Shown here piece by piece: positions 38,027-45,518 of a stretch of DNA of 64,000 bases. Position 1 is the first letter of the stretch; every line of letters begins with the position of its first letter. Source of the DNA: Rhodocytophaga rosea (GTDB lineage Bacteria > Bacteroidota > Bacteroidia > Cytophagales > 172606-1); NCBI RefSeq assembly GCF_010119975.1, contig NZ_CP048222.1, positions 1,509,501 to 1,573,500 on the forward strand, in the 5' to 3' direction. Under the pieces are notes generated by a model. It was not told where the DNA came from. It made no database searches and saw only the letters and a program-made list of their open reading frames with translations. A program made the translations under genes and the position numbers.

Positions 38027-40009
38027 ATGCATAAATTTATCCTGCTTTCTCTAGTATTTGTTTGCCTCTTTTCCTGTAAGAAAGAGGAGGAACCAGTTGT
38101 AGCTGACAAGCTTCTGCAATTATCCAGCATCCGGGTAGGCACCTACAATCTCGATCTGCATGATAAAGAAAAAAATAAGCAAGCCCCGGTTGAGAGTCCT
38201 GTTGTCATTAGTTTTTCAGCACCACTTGATACCAGCACTGTACGGTCATCGGTTACACTTCTGAAAGGAACTGAGGCTGTTTCTATGCAATTTTTTTACC
38301 TCGATACTAACAAAGCCATTTCTGCACAGTCTCTTCAGGCACTGGATAATAATACAGCCTATCGTCTTGTTATTGCCAATACCATCCGTGGAAAAGAAGG
38401 AGAAAAGTATCCGGGCATAGAGGTAGAATTTACAACTCAAAAAGGAGCATTAACCATAACATCTTTCACTATAGGCGATCAGAATGCCTTGGGAACCAAC
38501 CGCATTCAAAACATAAACCGCAACCTGCAAATAGAAGTTGGATTTTCTCACCTGGTTGATCCGCAAACCATCACCAATGACAATATTAAAGTAGTAAGTG
38601 CCGGAGGTCCAAGTGCTGCCCTTACTTTTGGTATCGGAGATGATGGCAAAACACTCACCATTAGTAGCCAGGAACCACTTGAGCATTTTACTAAGTATAC
38701 TTTATTTTTCTTATCCCTTCTACAGGGAACAGACGGGGAAGTATTTACGGCTATCAACCGGGATTTTTATACAGCTGTAGATATTGCACCTAAGTTTCCT
38801 CTGCTATCCGATGATGCACTTCTTACTTTGATTCAGGAAAAAACCTTTACCTATTTCTGGGATTTTGCACATCCGGTAAGTGGCATGGCCCGCGAAAGAG
38901 ACAATTCTGGGGATATTGTAACTACTGGCGGCTCAGGCTTTGGATTGATGGCCATTCTGGTAGGTATTGAACGGAACTTTATCAGCCGTACGGAAGGCAT
39001 TGAAGGGCTAACAAGAATTGTCAACTTCCTCAAAACTGCTGACCGTTTTCATGGTGCCTGGCCACACTGGATGAATGGCAGTACCGGTAAAGTAGTTCCT
39101 TTTAGTGCAAATGATGATGGAGGCGATCTGGTAGAAACTTCTTTTCTGGTACAAGGCTTACTCACCGTACGTCAATACCTCAATCCAGCCGATGCTGTAG
39201 AATTACAACTTGCCCAACAGATTACTACACTATGGGAAGAAGTAGAATGGGACTGGTATACCAGAGGCGGAAAAGATGTGTTATACTGGCATTGGTCGCC
39301 AAGAGTAGAATGGGCCATGAACTTTGAATTGCGTGGCTACAATGAAGCCTTGATCACTTATGTACTGGCTGCCTCCTCTCCTACCCATCCTATTACGACT
39401 TCGGTATATCAGAACGGCTGGGCGCAAAATTCGCATTTCTCAAACGGAAAAAGTTTTTACGGCATCCGCCTACCTTTAGGCTTCGATTATGGCGGACCTT
39501 TATTTTTTGCGCATTATTCTTTTCTGGGTTTAGATCCCCGGAAACTCCAGGATACCTATGCCAATTACTGGGAACAAAATGTGAATCATACTTTAATCAA
39601 CCGGGCTCATGCCTTGCAAAATCCTGGTAATTTTGTTGGCTATGGTCCGCAAAACTGGGGCTTTACCGCCAGTGATAACCAGGATGGCTATTCGGCACAT
39701 TCGCCTACCAATGACCTAGGCGTAATTACACCTACAGCAGCTATTTCATCGCTGCCGTATACACCGGAGTATTCCATGGAAGCCATACGCTTTTTCTATT
39801 ATAACATTGGAGATAAAACATGGGGGCCTTATGGATTTTATGATGCCTTTAATGTAACCAGGGGCTGGTTTGGAAAATCATATCTGGCCATTGACCAGGG
39901 GCCTATGATAGCCATGATTGAGAATTACCGGTCAGCCTTATTGTGGAATACATTTATGTCGGCACCAGAGGTGAAGGCTGGTCTTACTAAACTCAACTTC
40001 ACTTATTAA
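38027..40009 (+). CDS. Glucoamylase-family (PF10091, GH144-like) glycoside hydrolase with Ig-like domains
   Basis: A 660-residue surface lipoprotein (signal ending CLFSCKKEEE). Two Ig-like domains (about 30-130 and 130-235) precede a catalytic (alpha/alpha)6 domain from about 250 to the end. The segments KTFTYFWDFAHPVSGMARERD, GGSGFGLMAILVGIERNFIS, DLVETSFLVQGLLTVRQYL and PLFFAHYSFLGLDPRKL match PF10091, the family that contains the GH144 endo-beta-1,2-glucanases. Its neighbourhood, after SusC, SusD and a LamG protein, supports a glycan-degrading role, and beta-1,2-glucan is the best guess. No beta-glucosidase lies in the window. Catalytic residues were not mapped. Confidence 0.85.
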   Translation: MHKFILLSLVFVCLFSCKKEEEPVVADKLLQLSSIRVGTYNLDLHDKEKNKQAPVESPVVISFSAPLDTSTVRSSVTLLKGTEAVSMQFFYLDTNKAISAQSLQALDNNTAYRLVIANTIRGKEGEKYPGIEVEFTTQKGALTITSFTIGDQNALGTNRIQNINRNLQIEVGFSHLVDPQTITNDNIKVVSAGGPSAALTFGIGDDGKTLTISSQEPLEHFTKYTLFFLSLLQGTDGEVFTAINRDFYTAVDIAPKFPLLSDDALLTLIQEKTFTYFWDFAHPVSGMARERDNSGDIVTTGGSGFGLMAILVGIERNFISRTEGIEGLTRIVNFLKTADRFHGAWPHWMNGSTGKVVPFSANDDGGDLVETSFLVQGLLTVRQYLNPADAVELQLAQQITTLWEEVEWDWYTRGGKDVLYWHWSPRVEWAMNFELRGYNEALITYVLAASSPTHPITTSVYQNGWAQNSHFSNGKSFYGIRLPLGFDYGGPLFFAHYSFLGLDPRKLQDTYANYWEQNVNHTLINRAHALQNPGNFVGYGPQNWGFTASDNQDGYSAHSPTNDLGVITPTAAISSLPYTPEYSMEAIRFFYYNIGDKTWGPYGFYDAFNVTRGWFGKSYLAIDQGPMIAMIENYRSALLWNTFMSAPEVKAGLTKLNFTY

Positions 40010-40045
40010 TCCTGATAAATAAGTAGTTCCTGAAATGTGTATAGC

Positions 40046-40390
40046 CTAATTCAATTGTAGTTCTTCCTCTCTAATATAAGCCAATCCCCATTCTTTCATC
40101 ATATTGACTATAGGCAGCAGAGATTTACCTTTCCGGGTCAGAAAATACTCTACTCTGGGCGGAATTTCTGCATAAATTTTCCGCTCAATAATACCATCTG
40201 CTTCCAGTTCTCTGAGCTGAGAGGTAAGCATTTGTTTGCTGATTCCCTTAAGCATCATCGACATTTTTCCAAAGCGGTTAATATCATTGCTGATCAGGTA
40301 CATAATTAGTAGCTTCCACTTGCCGCCTATAATTTCCATAGTGGCCGTTACCGGGCACCGCTCAATGCTTTTATAATTTATTTTTTCCAT
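40046..40390 (-). CDS. HxlR family winged-helix transcriptional regulator
   Basis: A 114-residue MarR/HxlR-type regulator: CPVTATMEIIGGKWKLLIMY, then FGKMSMMLKGISKQMLTSQL (recognition helix) and a wing ERKIYAEIPPRVEYFLTRKG. A Cys at residue 13 lies where some members sense electrophiles or oxidants. It is divergent from the NmrA-type reductase gene at 40503 with 112 bp between, the usual arrangement when an HxlR protein controls its neighbour. Confidence 0.92.
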   Translation of the reverse strand: MEKINYKSIERCPVTATMEIIGGKWKLLIMYLISNDINRFGKMSMMLKGISKQMLTSQLRELEADGIIERKIYAEIPPRVEYFLTRKGKSLLPIVNMMKEWGLAYIREEELQLN

Positions 40391-40424
40391 CTATCTGATA
40401 ATCAATATTAGTATGATTTAAATA

Positions 40425-40479
40425 ACTACTTCTTTTTTTTGTTACTACTTACATTATGCAGACCAATTTAGTAGATTTG
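40425..40479 (+). promoter_or_regulatory. Candidate HxlR operator and promoter of the NmrA-like gene
   Basis: Two direct repeats ACTACTT (40425-40431 and 40444-40450), spaced 19 bp apart start to start, lie between the divergent genes. At 40472 TAGATTTG fits the Bacteroidota -7 element TAnnTTTG, 24 bp before the ATG at 40503. No good -33 TTG is placed at the usual distance. Binding by the HxlR protein is inferred. Confidence 0.45.
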
Positions 40480-40502
40480 GCCCATAAACAAAAATCAATT
40501 AT

Positions 40503-41390
40503 ATGAAAAAGTATATCATCACCGGTTCTTTAGGAAACATTAGCCGGCACCTTGTAGAAGGCCTTGTTAAAAATGGCAAAGAGGTAACCGTTATTACCAG
40601 TAAAGCGGATAAAGTGGCAGAAATTGAAAATCTTGGAGCAAAAGCCCTGGTTGGGGACCTGAATGATGCTGCCTTTCTGAAAAATGCCTTTAAAGATGCA
40701 GAAGTCGCCTATACCATGATTCCGCCCATCTGGCAGACTACTGACTGGAGAAAATCTATGAACCAGGTTGCAGACAGCTATATTGCAGCGCTTACCGGAA
40801 GTAATGTACAATACATTGTGAACCTGAGTAGTATTGGTGCACACATGGGGAATGGTGCCGGCCCGGTAGATGGTTTACACGATTTTGAACAAAAACTTAA
40901 TAAGCTGCAAGGTATACATATTAAACACCTACGTCCTTCTTATTTTTATTATAATTTTCTAAGTCTGATTCCGATGGTAAAAAATGCAGGTATCATAGGA
41001 AGCAATTTCGGAGGAAATGAAAAAGTGCTTTTAGTACATCCGGCCGATATTGCCAAAGCCGCCTTAGAAGAACTGTTAAGTTTAAATTTTACAGGCTCTT
41101 CTATCCGGTATATTGCCAGCGACGAAAGAAGCGGAAAAGAAATTGCCCAGGTACTGGGTACTGCCATTGGTAAAGAAGACCTCAACTGGATAGAATTTAC
41201 TGATGAACAACAATACCAGGGATTGTTAGGAGCAGGCCTGCCTGAAGCGATTGCCAAAGAATATACGACAATGGGACATGCGATGAGAACTGGCACGATG
41301 CAGGCAGATTTCCATCAACATGAGCCTCAGTTCAGTCATACCAAACTGGAGAATTTTGCCCAGGAATTTGCTGAGGCATATCATGCATAA
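40503..41390 (+). CDS. NAD(P)-binding NmrA-type reductase (atypical SDR)
   Basis: A 295-residue atypical short-chain dehydrogenase. The N-terminal nucleotide site reads KYIITGSLGNISRHLVEGL, a variant of GxxGxxG, with AKALVGDLNDAAFLKNAFKD and VNLSSIGAHMGNG. Relatives act as quinone or redox-linked reductases or redox sensors, and are often controlled by a divergent HxlR regulator as here. No active-site Tyr-x-x-x-Lys was seen, typical for the NmrA group. It is closed by a terminator at 41399. Confidence 0.85.
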   Translation: MKKYIITGSLGNISRHLVEGLVKNGKEVTVITSKADKVAEIENLGAKALVGDLNDAAFLKNAFKDAEVAYTMIPPIWQTTDWRKSMNQVADSYIAALTGSNVQYIVNLSSIGAHMGNGAGPVDGLHDFEQKLNKLQGIHIKHLRPSYFYYNFLSLIPMVKNAGIIGSNFGGNEKVLLVHPADIAKAALEELLSLNFTGSSIRYIASDERSGKEIAQVLGTAIGKEDLNWIEFTDEQQYQGLLGAGLPEAIAKEYTTMGHAMRTGTMQADFHQHEPQFSHTKLENFAQEFAEAYHA

Positions 41391-41398
41391 TAGTAGTA

Positions 41399-41434
41399 AA
41401 TAGTCAGTAGTTTTACCCGTTGACTACTGACTAT
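41399..41434. terminator. Bidirectional terminator
   Basis: AATAGTCAGTAG pairs exactly with CTACTGACTATT around a 13-nt loop. It lies between the convergent NmrA-like and cyclase genes; the plus side ends TCTCTTTT. Confidence 0.82.
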
Positions 41435-41441
41435 TCTCTTT

Positions 41442-42140
41442 TCAGGAAGCTACTTTTAGAGCTGGTTTCTGAAATAGTGATGCTGAATAAGAATTACCCA
41501 ACAGATATATTTCTACTTTTTCCTGAATTCCTTTTAACGCAACTTGCCGTGCCACCAGCATGGGAGGATTGTGCAATAACCGGTATGCTTGCCTGGAAAC
41601 AATAAAGTTATTATCAAGCGTTTTGGTAACTTCTTGTAACCTGGCAGCTACATTTACTGAATATCCCATTACCGTCATATTATTCTTCACCCCCAGGCCT
41701 AATTTTCCTACCACAGCCTTCCCTACATGTAAGCCAATGCCCACCTGAAAATGGTGCTGAAAATAAGGACCAAAATAACGTTGGTTCGCTTTTTCCAGTT
41801 GGTCAAGCAATGAAAAACCTGATTCCACTGCTGAAGAAGCAGCTTCTGCAAGCGACTTATTAAGTCCAAAAACAGCATATAATCCATCTCCGGCTGTTTC
41901 TACAATAGTTCCCCCGTTAGCAATAATGGCTTTACGGAAAATTTTAAATAAACGCTGCATGGCATGCATCACCTGCAAAGCCGGTCGGGAAGCAATAAAA
42001 GGAGTAAAGTCTCTGATATCCAGGAAGAAAAAAGCGAGTTCCTGCTCTTGTAGCCTGGCTGGCTGCAAGGTTGTGGAATGATGCGCCTGTACAGGCCAGA
42101 TGGCCATTTGGTTTTTCATTTCTTTAGTTGCTTGTCTCAT
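41442..42140 (-). CDS. Class III adenylate/guanylate cyclase domain protein
   Basis: A 232-residue stand-alone class III nucleotide cyclase domain, covering about residues 30-215. The metal-binding aspartates sit in FFFLDIRDFTPFI and ETAGDGLYAVFG; the MGYSVNVAARLQEVTKTLD block holds the conserved Asn and Arg used in catalysis (here VNVAARL). There is no transmembrane or sensor domain, so it may associate with other proteins. No cyclic-nucleotide receptor lies nearby. It may make cAMP or cGMP; substrate not decided. Confidence 0.85.
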   Translation of the reverse strand: MRQATKEMKNQMAIWPVQAHHSTTLQPARLQEQELAFFFLDIRDFTPFIASRPALQVMHAMQRLFKIFRKAIIANGGTIVETAGDGLYAVFGLNKSLAEAASSAVESGFSLLDQLEKANQRYFGPYFQHHFQVGIGLHVGKAVVGKLGLGVKNNMTVMGYSVNVAARLQEVTKTLDNNFIVSRQAYRLLHNPPMLVARQVALKGIQEKVEIYLLGNSYSASLFQKPALKVAS

Positions 42141-42548
42141 GGCAGAGAGGTTTGGTTACTACAAAATAACCATAGCCACTGACAACCCTATGTCAGTGCA
42201 TGACACAATAAAGCTAACATTTTTAATAGAAATTAGGATGACAAAATATTATTTTAATCTATTGTTTGTCAGCACTTTAAAAATACAAATAGCAGAGTTA
42301 TTCAACAATAAACCGTATGCTTCTTTTAGCTATTTATTATGATATTGAAAACAGCTGTTTTCAATATCATAATATTGCATCAGTGTGGTTGTGACTAAAG
42401 AAAGAGAGATAACAAATGTGTGATATTTCTATTTATAATTAGCAACAGAGGGCAGATTTTATATTTAAATATTTGGTCTATTTTAAACTATTTCATTTCT
42501 TTGCAGTCGCATTTGCTAAAAGCTAATTGCGTTATTCTTGTAAAATTT
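42141..42548. other. Intergenic region with a 40-bp perfect palindrome
   Basis: AT-rich gap between the cyclase gene and tRNA-Arg. It holds a perfect inverted repeat at 42335-42374 with 20-bp arms meeting at ACAG/CTGT and no loop. No plus-strand gene precedes it, so it does not look like an ordinary terminator. The rest shows no coding frame I trust. Confidence 0.7.
42335..42374. repeat. 40-bp perfect palindrome
   Basis: Left arm ATTATGATATTGAAAACAG and its exact complement, plus one more T/A pair, centred between 42354 and 42355. It may extrude as a cruciform, bind a dimeric protein, or mark an old recombination site. It stands 174 bp before the tRNA. Confidence 0.85.
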
Positions 42549-42622
42549 GGTTCCGTAGCTCAGCTGGATAGAGCAACTGCCTTCTAAGCAGTAGGTCTTT
42601 GGTTCGAATCCAAACGGAATCA
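42549..42622 (+). tRNA. tRNA-Arg (anticodon TCT)
   Basis: Full cloverleaf: acceptor stem GGTTCCG/CGGAATC (one G-T pair), D-arm AGCTCAGCTGGATAGAGC, anticodon stem ACTGC/GCAGT with loop CTTCTAA (anticodon TCT at the centre), T-arm TTTGGTTCGAATCCAAA, discriminator A. CCA is not encoded. It reads AGA codons. A tyrosine recombinase begins 157 bp after it. Confidence 0.96.
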
Positions 42623-42627
42623 CCTCT

Positions 42628-42662
42628 AAAACCGCTTAATTTTACAAATTAAGCGGTTTTTT
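42628..42662 (+). terminator. Terminator of tRNA-Arg
   Basis: AAAACCGCTTAATTT pairs with AAATTAAGCGGTTTT around a 3-nt loop and is followed by a T-rich run, just after the tRNA. Confidence 0.88.
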
Positions 42663-42779
42663 GTTTTTAGCATCTTTCTTTCGTCCTACTCGCAGGTTGT
42701 TTTTAATATCGAAAAGCTATATTTTTAGCTGCTAAATATTAACTTTTCAGACCTATTTCAGACCCATTCAGACCAGCTT

Positions 42780-43973
42780 ATGAGTGTATCGGCTAAACTG
42801 TATTGTAAAAAAAGTAAACGTAAATCGGATGGTACAGCACCGGTTTACATTATTTTAAGAATAAATAATAAGGAAAAACTGATTGCAACAGGCAAGTATG
42901 TAAACCATGAAAATTTTGATAACAGCTCAGGTAAAGTAGGCAGAGCAGAGCCAAATTCCATGAAACTGAATGTCTATTTAAGTGCAAAGCTCGCTTCTAT
43001 TGAAAAGATCATATTGGATTTACAACACGAAGGAAGAGCTGTTACTCATGCACAGGTTATTCAATCTTTTAATACAGATGGCAAACTGCTGTTTGTGGAT
43101 TTTTGCCGCCAGGAACTAGAAGAATCAAGAAGAGCTATTTCCGAAAAACATTATAAAACCACTAAGTATCAGATTGACAAATTAGCCGGATACCGTCCGG
43201 ATCTGACCTTGCAACATCTCAATTTTGAGTTTTTACAGAAGTACCAGTATCACCTGGTTGAAAAGGGCAATAAACCTAATACACTTCATGGGGATTTTAA
43301 GATGATCCGTAAGTTTTTAAATCTGGCCATTAAGAAAGGACTTACTAAAAATTATCCCTTCAAAGATTTTGAAATACCCTCTGAGGATTCGGTAAAAGAG
43401 TATTTAAGCTTAAAAGAAGTAGAAACCCTACATAATCTATATGATTCAGAACTTCTTTCCGCTAAGCTTCAAAATACTTTGTTTTATTTTCTGATTGCCT
43501 GCTATACTGGATTAAGGTTTTCTGATGTAGGCCGATTGAACGCCCTATACCTAAAATTGTCCGGAAACCGATACTTTATTTCTATGCTGATGAAAAAAAC
43601 AAAGAAGCCGGTTGAAATACCTTTGAGCAATAGGGTAGTAAGATTATTATCAAAAAGGCTTGGAATAAAATATGAACAGTTAATTGAAACTGATTTACTG
43701 AAAAACGATAGATTATTTTCAAAAAAGCTTAAACAGAGCAACAGCCGGGTAAACACTGATATTAGGCAAATTATTGCTATGCAAAAAATCGATAAATACA
43801 TTTCCTTTCATTGTTCACGTCATTCCTTTGCTATTAACTCACTTATTTTAGGTATCAGTCTGGAAGTAATTTCAAATATTCTCGGGCATACCCAGCTTAA
43901 AACTACCCAGATATATGCTAAAATTGTGGACGAGTTAAAAATTAAACAAATGGAGAAGTGGGACTATGATTAA
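42780..43973 (+). CDS. Tyrosine recombinase/phage-type integrase (Bacteroidota SAM5 type)
   Basis: A 397-residue site-specific recombinase with an N-terminal arm-binding region (VSAKLYCKKSKRKSDGTAPV), a SAM-like core-binding domain (about 105-205), and a catalytic domain. The catalytic set is complete: Arg in ACYTGLRFSDVG, Lys in the beta-hairpin MLMKKTKKPVEIP, HxxR in SFHCSRHSFAIN, His in ISNILGHTQLKTT, and Tyr in TQIYAKIV. It has the general Bacteroidota integrase layout, and I do not see the extra domain of integron IntI. Its position right after tRNA-Arg suggests an element that uses the tRNA as attB. The cassette-like array follows immediately; whether this enzyme acts on it is unknown. 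Confidence 0.9.
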   Translation: MSVSAKLYCKKSKRKSDGTAPVYIILRINNKEKLIATGKYVNHENFDNSSGKVGRAEPNSMKLNVYLSAKLASIEKIILDLQHEGRAVTHAQVIQSFNTDGKLLFVDFCRQELEESRRAISEKHYKTTKYQIDKLAGYRPDLTLQHLNFEFLQKYQYHLVEKGNKPNTLHGDFKMIRKFLNLAIKKGLTKNYPFKDFEIPSEDSVKEYLSLKEVETLHNLYDSELLSAKLQNTLFYFLIACYTGLRFSDVGRLNALYLKLSGNRYFISMLMKKTKKPVEIPLSNRVVRLLSKRLGIKYEQLIETDLLKNDRLFSKKLKQSNSRVNTDIRQIIAMQKIDKYISFHCSRHSFAINSLILGISLEVISNILGHTQLKTTQIYAKIVDELKIKQMEKWDYD

Positions 43974-44029
43974 GATTTATACATGTAATCCTCAATATCC
44001 ATTTTTTATTTTTTCAACTTCTAAATTGC

Positions 44030-44939
44030 CTTAAGAAGGTGTTTGGAAATAAGTTAAGGTATTTTTGATAAAATGATATTGATAAAAGCTAATTCTATAA
44101 AACAGACAGCAGAAGCAGGAGTTCTTTCATAATCTTTAGCTAATCTTCGATAATGATTCAGCCAGGCATGGAGCCGATGCACACTCGTAGCAGGTCCAGA
44201 TCTTTCCACTTGCCACCTTCCCTTTTGAGGAATAAATCCTTGCTTGGAAGGAGGCTTTTGTGAGATGTCTACTTTCCACCCATAATAATAAGCATAAGAG
44301 ACAAACTCACCTTTATAAGCTGCATCGGCACAGATCAAACTTAGCCGTCTACAGCTTTTGAGTTGTGGTAATAATTCAAAGCCTGCTACGGCATCAGACT
44401 CATTAGCAGCTCCTACATAAACAGCCCAGGGAAGTCCTAAGTTATCAACCGCCAAATGCCGTTTCCTACCATCTATTTTCTTATTACCATCTACACCTAC
44501 CTGCTCAGAAAAGCAACCACACTGTTTAACACTTTGGCTATCAATAGTCACTCTGGAAGGCTCTGCTTGTCGTCCCTGTCTTTCTCGTTCCTTTTTCACT
44601 AACATCGCCCGCACTTGTTGCCAGACTCCGTTGTGTTGCCACTTATAAAAATAATAAGCTACCGTTTGCCATACAGGATAATGGGTCTGAGACAAATTCC
44701 GCCACTGACTTCCGGTTCTGGTCAGCCACAGGCAGGCATCCACTACACGCTTTAAACAAACTTTTCTCTTTCGTCCATCATCTACTATGTTTTTAATAAC
44801 TTGCCATTGACTATCAGTCAGATTTTCATGTAATTCATACATGGAGTAACTTTTTGTTTCGCAAACTCAAGTTACCGGCTGATAGTCTTTTTCCAAAATC
44901 CTAAAAAACCTCTCTTCTATTTCCAAACACCTTCTTAAG
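44030..44939 (-). mobile_element. IS5-family insertion sequence
   Basis: Bounded by perfect 22-bp inverted repeats, CTTAAGAAGGTGTTTGGAAATA at 44030 and its complement ending at 44939. The outer TTAA could be the 4-bp target duplication (YTAR type, used by the IS5 subgroup), which would make the element proper GAAGGTG to CACCTTC. One transposase gene fills it. It has inserted between the recombinase and the first attC-like site. Confidence 0.9.
44054..44842 (-). CDS. IS5-family transposase (DDE)
   Basis: A 262-residue single-frame transposase. DDE residues: Asp in VTIDSQSVKQCG, Asp in LICADAAYKGEF, and Glu in KGRWQVERSGPATS. The N-terminal DUF4096-type region reads LTDSQWQVIKNIVDDGRKRK. Oddly, between the catalytic VER and the AWLNHYRRLAKDYE block there are about ten extra residues (GPATSVHRLH) relative to the usual spacing in this family. 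This might be a natural variant or might weaken activity. The frame is otherwise intact and the inverted repeats are perfect, so the insertion is recent. Confidence 0.88.
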   Translation of the reverse strand: MYELHENLTDSQWQVIKNIVDDGRKRKVCLKRVVDACLWLTRTGSQWRNLSQTHYPVWQTVAYYFYKWQHNGVWQQVRAMLVKKERERQGRQAEPSRVTIDSQSVKQCGCFSEQVGVDGNKKIDGRKRHLAVDNLGLPWAVYVGAANESDAVAGFELLPQLKSCRRLSLICADAAYKGEFVSYAYYYGWKVDISQKPPSKQGFIPQKGRWQVERSGPATSVHRLHAWLNHYRRLAKDYERTPASAVCFIELAFINIILSKIP

Positions 44940-44970
44940 CATAAATTATATTTTTACTTTATCTCAGTAG

Positions 44971-45069
44971 AAGCTAATGTAGCATGAACTCCCGCATACC
45001 GTGCCCTTGTGTTGTGGATTTGCGTTGAGAATGGGCCGGTTGTCGGTTTGAGTTGGGTGTTATAAGGCA
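44971..45069 (-). repeat. attC-like site A
   Basis: An imperfect palindrome of about 97 bp read on the minus strand, starting GCCTTATAACACC and ending ATGCTACATTAGC. Paired blocks include AACTC/GAGTT, CCG/CGG and CCGGCCC/GGGCACGG, with unpaired extra bases and a variable centre. It shares AACTCCCGCATACCGTG (17 of 17) and CGGTTTGAGTT with site B. It follows the Imm7-like gene directly. Confidence 0.7.
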
Positions 45070-45073
45070 TTTT

Positions 45074-45487
45074 TTAATCAATTAATGGCTTTAATTCCGT
45101 TTCTATTGATTCTACAATTGCATTATTGGTGAGTCTGTATATTTTGTAAACTTCATCAAGGGTGCCATGTTCATCATCATGAATATGAATTTGTCCATGA
45201 GAACCAGGTGCATTCTGCTGAATCCATTGTAAAAGCTTGATAGGGCCACTTCTCCAGTGATTCCTTTTCCCGGACAGATGCACAGTGGTCATATCATCAA
45301 TTGAGACAAGTATGCTCACATCGCTTTTAGGGATATCAAATATTTCCTTTTCAACTAACTCCTCTAGCTTAATTGTTATCAAACGAATGGACTGAATATA
45401 CTCAGAATAGATAACTTCCTTCCCTTCGAACTTTCTCCAACCCTCCGTATAATTTAGTTCAATCCAACCATGATACTTCATTGTCAT
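45074..45487 (-). CDS. Imm7-like immunity protein (cassette gene 1)
   Basis: A 137-residue soluble acidic protein. The N-terminal MKYHGWIELNYTEGW and the C-terminal block HGQIHIHDDEHGTLDEVYKI resemble Imm7-type immunity proteins, which neutralise polymorphic toxins; the family assignment is from pattern memory and moderate. No toxin gene is next to it, so it would be an orphan immunity gene, as often found in cassette arrays. The 11 bases ahead of the gene (minus strand TATAAGGCATT) are the complement of the first bases of site A behind it, the expected structure of an integron cassette. The cassette spans about 45059-45519. Confidence 0.65.
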   Translation of the reverse strand: MTMKYHGWIELNYTEGWRKFEGKEVIYSEYIQSIRLITIKLEELVEKEIFDIPKSDVSILVSIDDMTTVHLSGKRNHWRSGPIKLLQWIQQNAPGSHGQIHIHDDEHGTLDEVYKIYRLTNNAIVESIETELKPLID

Positions 45488-45518
45488 GCTAATCCTGTTT
45501 CAATTTTAATGCCTTATA

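Noticed and set aside
42780-43973. Integrase taken as an integron IntI
   Set aside because: The sequence follows the common Bacteroidota integrase layout with arm-binding domain, and the IntI-specific insertion near the second catalytic patch was not seen.
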